Source: Sphingobium indicum B90A (lineage in GTDB: Bacteria > Pseudomonadota > Alphaproteobacteria > Sphingomonadales > Sphingomonadaceae). Taken from it: a stretch of DNA of 64,000 nt. Location of the stretch: positions 1,054,001-1,118,000 of the forward strand of contig NZ_CP013070.1 in the NCBI RefSeq assembly GCF_000264945.2, in the 5' to 3' direction. Shown piece after piece: positions 1 through 9,018 of the stretch (positions are counted from its first letter, which is position 1; every line of letters starts with the position of its first letter). Position numbers and translations under genes: made by a program. The notes below the pieces were generated by a model that saw only the letters and a list, made by a program, of their open reading frames with translations, was not told where the DNA came from and did not search any database.

Positions 1-2
1 CC

Positions 3-314
3 ATTGTGGGCGTGGTGCATATCGCCTATCTGCCCGGCCAATATGTCGTCGGCATATCGAAGCTGGCTCGCGTGCTGCATGCCTTCGCCCATCGGCTCCA
101 GGTGCAGGAACGGCTGACTTCGGAGGTCGCCAATTGCATCTGGGAACATCTGAGGCCCCAGGGCGTCGCCGTCGTGGTGGAGGCGACCCATGGCTGCATG
201 ACCGGGCGCGGCGTGCGCACGCCCAATGTCGTCATGAAGACCAGCCGCATGCTCGGCGTCTTCCGCGACGATGAAAAGAGCCGCGAAGAAGTGCTGAAGC
301 TGATAGCATCGTGA
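3..314 (+). CDS. folE: GTP cyclohydrolase I, C-terminal part (5' end outside window)
   Basis: Converts GTP to 7,8-dihydroneopterin triphosphate, the first step of folate and tetrahydropterin synthesis; cytosolic homodecamer. The visible part carries the C-terminal catalytic half: the HIAYLPG segment, the GISKLARV motif, the QVQERLT stretch and the THGCMTGRG motif with its zinc-binding Cys. About 103 residues are visible, roughly half of the usual length, and the reading frame is open to the left edge, so the start lies upstream. The stop overlaps the start of the next gene (GTGA), so the two are probably translationally coupled. Family assignment is very secure. Confidence 0.95.
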   Translation: MVGVVHIAYLPGQYVVGISKLARVLHAFAHRLQVQERLTSEVANCIWEHLRPQGVAVVVEATHGCMTGRGVRTPNVVMKTSRMLGVFRDDEKSREEVLKLIAS

Positions 315-1153
315 ACGAAGAGGAAGTCCCCGCCTATCGGCCGCTTGGAGGCCCCCGGAAGCGCGAGGAGCAGGCGGGCGCGCGTCCGCTGGCGCAAAAG
401 CGGCTGGCGCTGGTGACGGGCGGCCATCGGCGGCTGGGCGGCATCATCGCCGCCGCCTTTGCACGGGCCGGCTATTCGCTGGCGATCCATGGCAGCCACG
501 ATACCCGGCTCGATTCCCATCTGGCGCTGGCGCTGGAGGAGAATGCGACCGAATGGGAGGGCTTCACCGTCGATTTCAGCGATCCCGAAGGGGCGGAGGA
601 ACTGGTGGCGCTGGTGGCGGAACGCTTCGGCCGGCCGCCCGATGTCCTCGTCAACAGCGCGGCGATCTTCGGTCAGGATCGGCTTGACAGCGTCGGCGCC
701 GACGACCTGATGCGCCATTATGCCGTCAATTGCGCCGCGCCAACGCTGCTGACCAAGGCGTTCGCCACCATTCCGGCCGGCACGGGGGATCGGTGCATCG
801 TCAACATATTGGACCAGCGGATCGACCATCCCCATGGCGACCAACTGGCCTATACGCTCTCCAAAATGGCGCTGGCGGGGCTGACGCGGCTGTCCGCCTC
901 CACCTTGGCGCCGCAGATCAGGGTCAATGCGGTCGCGCCCGGCCTCACCATCGCGACGCCCGACTATGACGACGGCCAGATGGAACGGCTGGCCGCGATG
1001 ATGCCGCTGGCGCGTCTGCCGCAGGCTGAGCAGATCGTCGAAGCCGTGCTTTATCTGGCGGGCGCCGGTGCCGTGACCGGGCAGATCCTCTATATTGACG
1101 GCGGCGCGCATCTGCGCAGCTATGACCGGGACTTCATGCATCTGTGCCGATAG
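311..1153 (+). CDS. SDR-family oxidoreductase, FolM/pteridine reductase-like
   Basis: Short-chain dehydrogenase/reductase of 280 residues with a Rossmann nucleotide site. The glycine motif reads TGGHRRLG, with an Arg in the position that marks pteridine reductases and FolM (TGxxxRxG), which suits NADPH. The catalytic Tyr-Lys pair is in YTLSK, and NSAAIFG replaces the usual NNAG. A charged N-terminal extension of about 30 residues precedes the domain. Its GTG start overlaps the stop of folE, so a role as dihydropterin (dihydromonapterin or dihydrofolate) reductase is the likeliest reading; that substrate is an inference from context and the Arg motif. A generic SDR with another substrate remains possible. 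Confidence 0.8.
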   Translation: MNEEEVPAYRPLGGPRKREEQAGARPLAQKRLALVTGGHRRLGGIIAAAFARAGYSLAIHGSHDTRLDSHLALALEENATEWEGFTVDFSDPEGAEELVALVAERFGRPPDVLVNSAAIFGQDRLDSVGADDLMRHYAVNCAAPTLLTKAFATIPAGTGDRCIVNILDQRIDHPHGDQLAYTLSKMALAGLTRLSASTLAPQIRVNAVAPGLTIATPDYDDGQMERLAAMMPLARLPQAEQIVEAVLYLAGAGAVTGQILYIDGGAHLRSYDRDFMHLCR

Positions 1154-1242
1154 CGGCTGCGAAGATGCGGCTCCCAAGGGCTGGTCAAGGGCCGCCGCGC
1201 TGCATAGAGCGGATCGCCACGGATCAATGAAGGGAGACGGCA

Positions 1243-2019
1243 ATGGCATATGAAACCCTCCTGGTGGAACAGCGCGATGCGGTGACGCTGGTTACGCTCA
1301 ACCGTCCGCAGGCGCTGAATGCGCTGAACAGCCAGGTGCTGAAGGATCTGGGCGCGGCCTTCGCGGCCTATGATGCCGATCCGTCGCAGCGCTGCCTAGT
1401 CCTGACCGGCAGTGAAAAGGCGTTCGCGGCAGGCGCGGACATCAAGGAGATGGTGGAAAAGGAGGCGGCGGATTTCTTCCTGGAGGATTTCTTCTCCGGC
1501 TGGCAGAGCAAGGTCGTCGCCACCCGCAAGCCGTGGATCGCGGCGGTCGCCGGTTTCGCGCTGGGCGGCGGGTGCGAACTGGCGATGATGGCGGACTTCA
1601 TCCTGGCGGCCGACACCGCGAAATTCGGCCAGCCCGAAATCAAGCTGGGCGTGGCGCCGGGCATGGGCGGATCGCAACGCCTGACCCGCGCCGTCGGCAA
1701 GGCGAAGGCGATGGAAATGTGCCTGACCGGCCGCATGATGGGCGCGCAGGAAGCGGAAAGCGCCGGCCTGGTGGCGCGGATCGTCCCGGCGGCGGACCTG
1801 CTGGAAGACGCGCTCAAGACCGCCGCGACCATTGCCGGAATGCCGCCCATGGCCGCGATGGTGAACAAGGAAATGGTCAATCTGGCGTTCGAGACAGGCC
1901 TTGCTCAGGGCATATTGACCGAACGCCGCCTGTTCCAGATCCTGACCGCGACCGAAGACAAGAAGGAAGGCATGGAAGCCTTCGTCGAAAAGCGTGCCGG
2001 TGTGTGGAAGGGCCGCTGA
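1243..2019 (+). CDS. Enoyl-CoA hydratase (crotonase family)
   Basis: A 258-residue crotonase that adds water to a trans-2-enoyl-CoA. The oxyanion-hole motifs are clear: the GADIKEM segment and [12 protein letters not shown], with the two catalytic Glu positions in CEL and in QPEIKLG. A ribosome-binding site (AGGGAGA) sits just before the ATG. It converges on a block encoding 3-hydroxyisobutyrate dehydrogenase, 3-hydroxyisobutyryl-CoA hydrolase and an acyl-CoA dehydrogenase, so it probably hydrates methacrylyl-CoA in valine degradation; a general beta-oxidation hydratase is the alternative. Length and motifs are normal for the family. Confidence 0.9.
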   Translation: MAYETLLVEQRDAVTLVTLNRPQALNALNSQVLKDLGAAFAAYDADPSQRCLVLTGSEKAFAAGADIKEMVEKEAADFFLEDFFSGWQSKVVATRKPWIAAVAGFALGGGCELAMMADFILAADTAKFGQPEIKLGVAPGMGGSQRLTRAVGKAKAMEMCLTGRMMGAQEAESAGLVARIVPAADLLEDALKTAATIAGMPPMAAMVNKEMVNLAFETGLAQGILTERRLFQILTATEDKKEGMEAFVEKRAGVWKGR

Positions 2020-2048
2020 AAAGCATTTGGCGCGATAATAGCGAACAC

Positions 2049-2215
2049 TAAATCCTCCCTACGCGAAGCGTGGGGAGGGTCGAAGAGAGGCGCGCGACTC
2101 TCTTCGACGTTCGCGAAGCGAATGGTGGAGGGGAATTTCGGAGGTCGTGCCATTTCCCCTCCACCAGCCTTCGGCTGGTCCCCCTCCCCATCTATCGATG
2201 GGGAGGAATAGGATA
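2049..2215 (+). repeat. Mosaic palindromic intergenic repeat, copy A
   Basis: Lies between two convergent genes. It consists of short GC-rich inverted-repeat modules (CCTCCC...GGGGAGGG, CCCCTCCACC...GGTGGAGGGG, CCCCTCCCCAT...ATGGGGAGG) joined by spacers. The reverse complement matches the element at 9019-9162 closely over both ends and the middle module. Copy A differs by a private insert with a perfect 10-bp stem (GTCGAAGAGA at 2079-2088 pairing with 2099-2108). It may act as a bidirectional transcription end or RNA-stabilising hairpin; function is inferred only from position and structure. Confidence 0.75.
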
Positions 2216-2259
2216 GGCTTGTATTCTACCCCTCCGTAAAGCCACTGGAAGACGAAGCC

Positions 2260-3144
2260 TCACTTCCCCTCCAACATCTCGATCATCAGCGAAAAATCCC
2301 GCCCAGCCTCGCCCCGATTGGCGAGCATTTGATAAAGCGACTCCGCCGCATTCCCCATCGGCACGCTCGCCCCGACCGAAGCCGCCGCTTCGCTCGCCAG
2401 CTTCAGATCCTTCAGCATCAGCCCCACGGCGAAACCGCCCTGATAGCCATTGTCCGACGGGCTTTGCGGCCCCACGCCCGGCACCGGGCAATAGCTGGTC
2501 ATCGACCAGCTCTGCCCCGACGACACGCTGGAAATGTCGTAGAAAGTCTGCGGATCGAGCCCCAGCTTCTTCGCCATGGCGAAGGTCTCGCAGGTCGCCA
2601 CCATCGTCGCGCCCAGCAGCATGTTGTTGCAGATCTTTGCCGCCTGCCCATTGCCCGCGCCGCCCGCATGGATCACCGCCTTGCCCATGGCCGACAGGAT
2701 CGGCCTGGCCCGGCCGAACGCCTGCTCCGTGCCGCCGACCATGAAGGTCAGCGTGCCGCCATTGGCCGCCGCGATGCCGCCGGAGACCGGCGCGTCGACC
2801 ATTTCGAAACCCTTGGCGGCGGCGGCCTCCTCCACCCGCCGCGCCGTCGCGACGTCGATGGTGGAGCAATCGAGGAACAGCGCATCCGCCTTCGCCGCGC
2901 CGAACACCTCGCCCTGATAGACGCTCTCCACATGCTTGCCCGCAGGCAGCATGGTGACGACCGCATCGGCGCCCGCCACCGCCTCCGCCGCGCTGGCGCA
3001 ACGCACCGCGCCCGCTTCGACCGCCTTGGCCAGCGCCTCTTCCGACAGGTCGAAGGCCCGCACGGCAAAGCCGTTCTTCAACAGATTGGCGGCCATGCCG
3101 CCGCCCATATTGCCCAGGCCGATAAAGGCGATGGTCTGGCTCAT
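2260..3144 (-). CDS. mmsB: 3-hydroxyisobutyrate dehydrogenase
   Basis: Oxidises 3-hydroxyisobutyrate to methylmalonate semialdehyde with NAD+ in valine catabolism. The 294-residue protein begins with the nucleotide-binding motif GLGNMGGGM, has the substrate-binding DAPVSGG segment near residue 120, and the catalytic Lys in GNGQAAKICNN near residue 170. Length is typical of the beta-hydroxyacid dehydrogenase family. It is the last gene of a minus-strand set: acyl-CoA dehydrogenase, 3-hydroxyisobutyryl-CoA hydrolase, then this gene, 22 bases after the hydrolase. The next enzyme of the route, methylmalonate-semialdehyde dehydrogenase, is not in this window. Confidence 0.93.
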   Translation of the reverse strand: MSQTIAFIGLGNMGGGMAANLLKNGFAVRAFDLSEEALAKAVEAGAVRCASAAEAVAGADAVVTMLPAGKHVESVYQGEVFGAAKADALFLDCSTIDVATARRVEEAAAAKGFEMVDAPVSGGIAAANGGTLTFMVGGTEQAFGRARPILSAMGKAVIHAGGAGNGQAAKICNNMLLGATMVATCETFAMAKKLGLDPQTFYDISSVSSGQSWSMTSYCPVPGVGPQSPSDNGYQGGFAVGLMLKDLKLASEAAASVGASVPMGNAAESLYQMLANRGEAGRDFSLMIEMLEGK

Positions 3145-3166
3145 CTCAAGGCACTCCTTCTTCCTG

Positions 3167-4225
3167 TCAGCCGCGCAATTCGGGCAGCGGCGTCCATTCC
3201 TTTTCCGGGGGCAGGGGCGCGAACAGGCTGTCGACCAGTTCGTCCGTCACATCCTCCGCCCGCGCCGGATTCCATCGCGGCGCATTATCCTTGTCGAAGA
3301 TCACCGCCCGCACGCCCTCGATGAAATCGGGACGGCGAATGACATGATGGCCGATGCGATATTCGTTGCGCATATTGTCGGCAAAATCGGTGAAGGCGGC
3401 GCCCTCCACCATCTGTCGCAGCGCCACCTTGATCGTCTGCGGCGACTTGGTGGTCAGGGTGGCAAGCTGCTCCCGCGCCCAGTCCGACCCCTCAGCCTCC
3501 AGCGCCGCCAAAATATCCTCGAACCGATCCGAAGCGAACAGCCGGTCGATCTCGTCCCGATGCGCTTCCCAGGCCGAAGGCGGCGGCACGTCGGCCATCT
3601 CGTCCAATATCTCGGCCAGTCCGTCAGGATCGGCGACGATCCGCGCCTTCACCGCCTCCAGCTTGTCCGAAGCCATATAATGGGTCGCGATGCCGATGGC
3701 CGCGCAATCCGCGCCCTTGATCCGCGCCCCCGTCGTCGCCAGCCACGCCCCGGTCCGCCCCGGCAAGCGGGGCAGGAACCAGCCGCCGCCCACGTCGGGA
3801 AACAGCCCGATGCCCGTTTCCGGCATGGCATAGGTCGTCCGCTCCGTCGCCACGCGATAGCGCGCCGGATCGGAAATCCCCACGCCCCCGCCCATGACGA
3901 TGCCGTCGATGAACGCCACGATCGGCTTTTCATAGACGAACAGCAGATGGTTCATCCGATATTCGGTGAAGAAGAACTGCTCCGCCTCCGAACAATCCCC
4001 CCTGGCGCTGTTCGCGATCATGGCGATGTCGCCGCCCGCGCAAAAACCGCGACCCTCGGCATGGTCCAGCATCACCGCGACGACGCTCTCATCCTCCCGC
4101 CAGGCCAGCAGCGCCGCAATGATCGCGTCGCACATTTCGGTGGTCAGCGCATGGATCGCCTTGGGCCGGTTCAGCCTTATCCGCCCCACGCCATTGTCGA
4201 GTGAAATCAGCACCTGATCAGTCAT
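3167..4225 (-). CDS. 3-hydroxyisobutyryl-CoA hydrolase (enoyl-CoA hydratase/isomerase family)
   Basis: Releases CoA from 3-hydroxyisobutyryl-CoA in valine degradation. It is longer than a normal crotonase (352 residues from this start), as HIBCH proteins are, and carries GRGFCAGGDI, GIVMGGGVG and MPETGIGLFPDVGG, the last being characteristic of the hydrolase branch. Two starts are possible: ATG at 4225 with GCGGGGA upstream, chosen here, or GTG at 4240, whose codon overlaps the stop of the preceding acyl-CoA dehydrogenase gene. Either way the genes are tightly coupled. Assignment of the branch is good; kinetic substrate preference is inferred. Confidence 0.88.
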   Translation of the reverse strand: MTDQVLISLDNGVGRIRLNRPKAIHALTTEMCDAIIAALLAWREDESVVAVMLDHAEGRGFCAGGDIAMIANSARGDCSEAEQFFFTEYRMNHLLFVYEKPIVAFIDGIVMGGGVGISDPARYRVATERTTYAMPETGIGLFPDVGGGWFLPRLPGRTGAWLATTGARIKGADCAAIGIATHYMASDKLEAVKARIVADPDGLAEILDEMADVPPPSAWEAHRDEIDRLFASDRFEDILAALEAEGSDWAREQLATLTTKSPQTIKVALRQMVEGAAFTDFADNMRNEYRIGHHVIRRPDFIEGVRAVIFDKDNAPRWNPARAEDVTDELVDSLFAPLPPEKEWTPLPELRG

Positions 4226-4236
4226 AAAATCCCCGC

Positions 4237-5394
4237 TCACTGCCGCAGCATGTCGCGGGCGATGATCATCCGCATGACCTGATTGGTGCCTTCCAGGATC
4301 GAATGCACACGCAGGTCGCGCCAGAAACGCTCGACCGGATAGTCCATCAGATAGCCGTAGCCGCCATGCAGTTGCAGCGCCCGGTCGACCACCGAAGATC
4401 CCGTATCCGTTGCCAGCCGCTTCGCCATGGCGGCAAAGCGCGTCTTGTCCGGCGCATTCTCCGTCACCTTGACCGCCGCCGCATAGAGCAGCGTCCGCGC
4501 CGCCTGCAATTCCGTCTCCATGTCCGCCAGCATGAACTGCGTATTCTGGAAATCGGCGATGCTCTGCCCGAACTGTTTGCGATCCCTGGTGTAGCTCAGC
4601 GCCTCGTCGATGCAGCGCTGCGCCCCGCCCAGCGAGCAGGCCCCGATATTCAGCCGCCCGCCGTCCAGCCCCATCATCGCGATGCGGAATCCCTCGCCTT
4701 CGCCCCCGACCAGATTTTCGACCGGCACCCGCACCCCGTCGAAATTCACCTGCGCGGTCGGCTGCGAATGCCAGCCCAGCTTGCGCTCCTGCGCGCCGAA
4801 GCTGACGCCCGCCATATCCTTCTCGATGACCAGGCAGCTTATGCCCTTCGGACCCTCGTCCCCGGTACGGACCATCACGACATAAATCTCATTCTCTCCG
4901 CCGCCGGAGATGAACTGCTTGGACCCGGTGACCACATAATGATCGCCGTCCTTCACCGCCCGCGTCTTCAGCGCCGCCGCGTCGGACCCCGAACCCGCCT
5001 CCGTCAGGCAATAGCTGCCGATCCGCTCCATCGGCACCATGGAGGGGAGATATTTGTCCTTCACCGCCTGCGAACCGAACCGGTCGATCATCCATGCGGC
5101 CATATTGTGGATGGAGATGAAGGCGCTGGTCGACGGACAGCCATAGGCCATCGCCTCCATGATCAGCGCGGCCTCCAGCCGCCCCAGCCCGATGCCGCCC
5201 GCTTCCTCCGACACATAGATGCTGCCGAAGCCCAGTTCCGCCGCGGCGCGGATGGTCTCGCGGGGAAAGATATGCTTTTCGTCCCACTCCGCCGCGAAGG
5301 GCGTGATCGCATCGGCGGTGAACCGGCGCGCCATCTCCTGAATGGCCAACTGGTCCTCGGTGAGATCGAACTGGCCCACAAACTCTCCTGACAT
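4237..5394 (-). CDS. Acyl-CoA dehydrogenase, probable isobutyryl-CoA dehydrogenase
   Basis: FAD flavoprotein of 385 residues that forms an enoyl-CoA from an acyl-CoA and passes electrons to ETF. Recognisable parts are the substrate/FAD segment CLTEAGSGSDAAALKT, the FAD loop QLHGGYGYLMDYPVERFWRD and the C-terminal catalytic Glu in LEGTNQVMRMIIARD. The neighbours (3-hydroxyisobutyryl-CoA hydrolase and 3-hydroxyisobutyrate dehydrogenase) point to isobutyryl-CoA as substrate. The start at 5394 gives the usual N-terminus; a longer frame to 5454 would run into the promoter region shared with the divergent LysR gene. A short/branched-chain relative with wider specificity is possible. Confidence 0.88.
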   Translation of the reverse strand: MSGEFVGQFDLTEDQLAIQEMARRFTADAITPFAAEWDEKHIFPRETIRAAAELGFGSIYVSEEAGGIGLGRLEAALIMEAMAYGCPSTSAFISIHNMAAWMIDRFGSQAVKDKYLPSMVPMERIGSYCLTEAGSGSDAAALKTRAVKDGDHYVVTGSKQFISGGGENEIYVVMVRTGDEGPKGISCLVIEKDMAGVSFGAQERKLGWHSQPTAQVNFDGVRVPVENLVGGEGEGFRIAMMGLDGGRLNIGACSLGGAQRCIDEALSYTRDRKQFGQSIADFQNTQFMLADMETELQAARTLLYAAAVKVTENAPDKTRFAAMAKRLATDTGSSVVDRALQLHGGYGYLMDYPVERFWRDLRVHSILEGTNQVMRMIIARDMLRQ

Positions 5395-5492
5395 GCGCTT
5401 TGAACTTTCCCTTAGATAGAATGCGGAATTGCCTGCAACAACGCAGTTCTGCATAGCGATGCAGCGATTTTGCAGACGGGGCGCGGCGAGCG

Positions 5493-6371
5493 ATGTTCGA
5501 TTGGGACGATATCAGGGTCTTTCTGGCGGTGGCGCGCACGCGCAAGATCGCTCCCGCCGCCCGCGCCCTGGGCATCGACGCGACCACCATCGCCCGCCGC
5601 CTCGCCCGGCTGGAGCGCGCGCTCGGCCCCGAACTGTTCGAACTGGGGGCAGGGGAGCGCACCCTGACCGCCCATGGCCAGGCGCTGCTCCACCATGCCG
5701 AAAGCATCGAAAGCGCTGCCCTGGCCGCCATGGAGGAGGCGACCGGCCGCGAACATCATCTGAGCGGACAGGTGCGCCTCTCTGTGGCCGAAGGTTTCGG
5801 CACCTGGGTGCTGGCGCCGGGCCTGGCCGATTTCAGCCGCCGCCATCCCGGCATCCGGCTGGACCTCATCACCGCGTCGGGCTTCCTCAACCCGTCCAAG
5901 CGGGAAGCGGACATGGCGGTCATGCTCGCCCGGCCGCAACGGGGGCGGCTGTCGGTCCGGCGCATGGGCGACTATCGCCTGCACCTCTACGCATCCCCCG
6001 CCTATCTGGCGCAGGCGGGCACGCCCGGCAGCGCCGCCGACCTGCGCGGCCATGTGCTGGTCGGCTATGTGCCCGAATTCATCTTCTCGCCAGAACTGGA
6101 TTATCTGGACGAGGTGGAGGCGGGGCTGGAGGCCAGCCTGCGCGCGACCAGCATCAACATGCAGCATCGCATGATCGCGGAAGGGGCGGGCATCGGCGTG
6201 CTGCCCGATTTCATCGCCGGGCGCGATCCCGCCCTGACGCCGGTAATGGCCGACCGGGTGGAGATCATGCGCAGCTTCTGGCTCGTCACCCATGGCGACC
6301 TCAAGAAACTGCCCCGCATCGCAGCGGTGGCGACATGGTTGCAGGAACGTATCGAAACCTTGAAAGCGTGA
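5493..6371 (+). CDS. LysR-family transcriptional regulator
   Basis: A 292-residue LysR protein. The N-terminal winged helix-turn-helix is in residues 1-60 (DDIRVFLAVARTRKIAPAARALGIDATTIARRLARLERALG), followed by a periplasmic-binding-like effector domain. The gene is divergent from the acyl-CoA dehydrogenase, with 98 bases between the two starts, the usual arrangement for a LysR regulator and its target. It is therefore the best candidate for controlling the valine-catabolic genes; the effector is not predictable from sequence. Length is normal. Confidence 0.88.
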   Translation: MFDWDDIRVFLAVARTRKIAPAARALGIDATTIARRLARLERALGPELFELGAGERTLTAHGQALLHHAESIESAALAAMEEATGREHHLSGQVRLSVAEGFGTWVLAPGLADFSRRHPGIRLDLITASGFLNPSKREADMAVMLARPQRGRLSVRRMGDYRLHLYASPAYLAQAGTPGSAADLRGHVLVGYVPEFIFSPELDYLDEVEAGLEASLRATSINMQHRMIAEGAGIGVLPDFIAGRDPALTPVMADRVEIMRSFWLVTHGDLKKLPRIAAVATWLQERIETLKA

Positions 6372-6476
6372 TCGCCCTTCGCCAAATGGCGGGAAAGCGT
6401 TCCTAAAACCCATCGACGCCGTCCATCCGGCCCGCTAAGGGAGTCTCCATGACAGCAAAATGGTCGCATCTCGCTC

Positions 6477-7106
6477 ATGCAGCATAAGTCGAAGTGCAGC
6501 CGGGCGATGGCCCTGCCCAACAGCGAGTTTCGCACGCGGGCAACCGAATATCTGGACTTTCTGGCTGCCTGGGTGAAGAAGCCGCGCCAGACCGCCTCGG
6601 TCGTGCCCAGCAGCCGCTATCTCGCCCGCCTGATGGTCGAACATATCGTGCCGGACGATGGCCGGGTTATCGAACTGGGCGGCGGCACGGGCGTCTTCAC
6701 CCGCGCCATATTGGGCACCGGCCTGCCCCCCGAAAAACTGGAGGTGGTGGAGATCAACCCCGCCTTCGCGCGCGGGCTGCGGCGGCATTTCCCCCATGTT
6801 TCCGTCCTCGAAACCCCCGCGCAGATCGTCTCCACGGCGACGGCGGGCGAAGCGGGCGAATATCAGTCGGTGATCAGCGGCCTGCCGCTGCTGGCCATGG
6901 ACCGCCAGATGCATGCCGACATCTTGTCCGAAAGCTTCCGCATGCTGCGGCCGGGCGGGGCGTTCATCCAGTTCACCTATTCCCTGCGCCCGCCGGTCAA
7001 CCGCGAGATATTGGATGCGCTGGACCTGGACGTCGTCCGCGTCGGCCAGACCGTCCGAAACTTCCCGCCAGCGACCGTCTTCCGCTTTTTCCGCAAAGGC
7101 GACTAG
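6477..7106 (+). CDS. Class I SAM-dependent methyltransferase, phospholipid N-methyltransferase-like
   Basis: A 209-residue protein with a class I methyltransferase fold. Motif I is [16 protein letters not shown] (about residues 61-76), the acidic motif II is VVEINPAFA, and the SGLPLL segment replaces NPPY, as in PmtA-type enzymes that methylate phosphatidylethanolamine. The N-terminal [18 protein letters not shown] stretch is also typical of that group, which is related to RsmA. An alternative ATG lies at 6507; neither start has a clear ribosome site. Whether it acts on lipid or on another acceptor cannot be read from the sequence alone. Confidence 0.72.
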   Translation: MQHKSKCSRAMALPNSEFRTRATEYLDFLAAWVKKPRQTASVVPSSRYLARLMVEHIVPDDGRVIELGGGTGVFTRAILGTGLPPEKLEVVEINPAFARGLRRHFPHVSVLETPAQIVSTATAGEAGEYQSVISGLPLLAMDRQMHADILSESFRMLRPGGAFIQFTYSLRPPVNREILDALDLDVVRVGQTVRNFPPATVFRFFRKGD

Positions 7107-7156
7107 GCCGCGGGGACAAATCGGGAAATGCCTGGAAATGGCCATCCCAAGACATT

Positions 7157-7178
7157 CCCCTCCCGCTTGCGGGAGGGG
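7157..7178. repeat. Short GC-rich perfect hairpin (REP-like)
   Basis: A perfect 10-bp stem, CCCCTCCCGC pairing with GCGGGAGGGG around a 2-base loop, between the methyltransferase and the ABC ATPase genes. Its CCCTCCC/GGGAGGG composition resembles the modules of the larger repeats at 2049-2215 and 9019-9162, so it may be a minimal member of the same family. There is no T-run, so it is not a classical terminator. Confidence 0.6.
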
Positions 7179-7297
7179 GGATGTCCGCTAACCATCCAAA
7201 TCTCAGTCCGGCGAGGCTTGAATTTGTCCACGCGGCCTGGAGGGCGGTTGCGCGGCGCGGACGGCGCCCTATCTTTGCGCTTCAGCAAAAGGGGGCA

Positions 7298-8239
7298 ATG
7301 CCGCGCATGGCATCCATCATCACCGTTTCCGGCCTGACCAAAAGCTATGCTTCGGGTTTTCAGGCGCTCAAGGGCGTCGACCTGGAGATTGAGGAGGGCG
7401 AGATTTTCGCGCTGCTCGGCCCAAACGGCGCGGGCAAGACCACCATGATCTCCATCATCTGCGGCAATGTCAGGGCGACCGGCGGCAGCGTCACCGTGGC
7501 GGGGCATGACATCGTCCGCGACTATCGCGGGTCGCGCTCCGCCATCGGCCTGGTGCCGCAGGAACTGCACACCGATGCGTTCGAGCGGGTGATCGACACC
7601 GTCACCTTCTCCCGTGGCCTGTTCGGCAAGCCGCGCAACGACGCCTATATCGAGAAGATATTGCGCGACCTGTCGCTGTGGGACAAGCGCCACAGCAAGA
7701 TATTGGAACTGTCCGGCGGCATGAAGCGCCGCGTGATGATCGCCAAGGCGCTCTCCCACGAACCGCGCGTGCTCTTCCTGGACGAACCGACCGCCGGGGT
7801 CGACGTCGAACTGCGCCGCGACATGTGGAAACTGATCGGCGAACTGCGCCAGACCGGCGTCACCATCATCCTCACCACCCATTATATAGAGGAGGCGGAG
7901 GAGATGGCCGACCGGGTCGGCGTCATCGACAAGGGCGAACTGATCCTGGTCGAGGAAAAGACCGCGCTCATGAAGAAGCTGGGCAAGAAGTCGCTGACCG
8001 TCGTGCTGGCCGAACCGCTTGCCGCCGTGCCGCCGGAACTGGCCGAATGGCGGGTCGCGCTGAAGGCCGACGGCCATGAGATCGAATATCTGTTCGACAC
8101 CCAGGCGGAGCGGACCGGCGTATCGTCGCTGCTGCGCAGGCTGGGCGACCTCGGCATCGGTTACAAGGATCTCAATACGCAGCAGAGCAGCCTGGAGGAC
8201 ATCTTCGTCAGCCTGGTCCATCAGGAGAAGGCGGCATGA
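7298..8239 (+). CDS. ABC transporter ATP-binding protein (ABC-2/NodI-type exporter)
   Basis: ATPase subunit of an ABC-2 exporter, 313 residues. Walker A is GPNGAGKT, the Q-loop is in VPQELH, the signature is LSGGMKRR, Walker B is [12 protein letters not shown] and the switch His is in [13 protein letters not shown]-terminal extension of about 80 residues matches DrrA/NodI-like ATPases. The start at 7298 follows AAAAGGGGG; a second ATG at 7307 is possible. The frame is open far upstream through the methyltransferase gene, but that part has no ABC homology and is not coding. It overlaps the permease gene by ATGA. Confidence 0.92.
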   Translation: MPRMASIITVSGLTKSYASGFQALKGVDLEIEEGEIFALLGPNGAGKTTMISIICGNVRATGGSVTVAGHDIVRDYRGSRSAIGLVPQELHTDAFERVIDTVTFSRGLFGKPRNDAYIEKILRDLSLWDKRHSKILELSGGMKRRVMIAKALSHEPRVLFLDEPTAGVDVELRRDMWKLIGELRQTGVTIILTTHYIEEAEEMADRVGVIDKGELILVEEKTALMKKLGKKSLTVVLAEPLAAVPPELAEWRVALKADGHEIEYLFDTQAERTGVSSLLRRLGDLGIGYKDLNTQQSSLEDIFVSLVHQEKAA

Positions 8240-9006
8240 GCGGCTTTAACTATCGCGCCATCTGGTCGATCTACAGGTTCGAACTGCACCGCTTCCGCCG
8301 CACGCTGCTGACCGGCCTGCTGGTGCCGGTCATCACCACCTCGCTCTATTTCGTGGTGTTCGGCGGCGCCATCGGTTCGCGCATGACGCAGATCGACGGC
8401 ATTCCCTACGCCGCCTTCATCGTGCCCGGCCTCATCATGATGTCGATGTTCACCGAAAGCATCTTCAACGCCAGCTTCGGCATCTACATGCCCAAATTCA
8501 CCGGCACCATCTATGAGCTGCTGTCGGCGCCGGTATCGGCTGCGGAAACGATCATCGCCTATGTCGGGGCGGCGGCCACCAAGTCGCTGATCGTCGGCAC
8601 GATCATCTTCCTGACCGCGCATCTGTTCGTGGACCTGCCCGTCGCCCATCCGCTGGCGATGATGGGGTTCATGCTGCTGATCGCGATCAGCTTCTGCCTG
8701 TTCGGCTTCATCCTGGGCATCTGGGCACAGAGTTTCGAACAGTTGCAGGTGATCCCGCTGCTGATCGTCATGCCGATGACCTTCCTGGGCGGGGCCTTCT
8801 ATTCGATCCACATGCTGGCCGAACCCTGGCGGACGATCACTCTGTTCAACCCCATCGTCTACCTGATCTCCGGCTTCCGCTGGACCTTCTTCGGACGCGG
8901 CGACGTGGGGATAGAATTCAGCCTGCTCTTCATCGCGGGCATGCTCGCCCTGTGCCTGGCTATCATAGGCTGGATGTTCCGGACGGGCTATCGCCTCAAA
9001 AAATAA
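8236..9006 (+). CDS. ABC-2 family transporter permease
   Basis: Membrane subunit of 256 residues with about six hydrophobic segments, fitting the ABC2_membrane family. It contains the family's central conserved region around [26 protein letters not shown] sequence (residues 75-98) and the [22 protein letters not shown] segment before the last two helices. Its start overlaps the stop of the ATPase gene (ATGA), so both subunits form one exporter, probably of two ATPases and two permeases. The substrate (drug, polysaccharide or lipid) cannot be told. Confidence 0.9.
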   Translation: MSGFNYRAIWSIYRFELHRFRRTLLTGLLVPVITTSLYFVVFGGAIGSRMTQIDGIPYAAFIVPGLIMMSMFTESIFNASFGIYMPKFTGTIYELLSAPVSAAETIIAYVGAAATKSLIVGTIIFLTAHLFVDLPVAHPLAMMGFMLLIAISFCLFGFILGIWAQSFEQLQVIPLLIVMPMTFLGGAFYSIHMLAEPWRTITLFNPIVYLISGFRWTFFGRGDVGIEFSLLFIAGMLALCLAIIGWMFRTGYRLKK

Positions 9007-9018
9007 GCGCAGGCGGCG

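Noticed and set aside
26..1249. Long minus-strand open frame (about 400 codons) over folE and the SDR gene
   Set aside because: No protein family is visible, its composition is Arg/His/Gln-rich as expected for the reverse of GC-rich genes, and the plus strand has clear homologues.
6494..7297. Apparent fusion of a methyltransferase-like part to the ABC ATPase
   Set aside because: The upstream part of the frame is a different frame from the real methyltransferase and has no ABC homology; a ribosome site and start lie at 7298.
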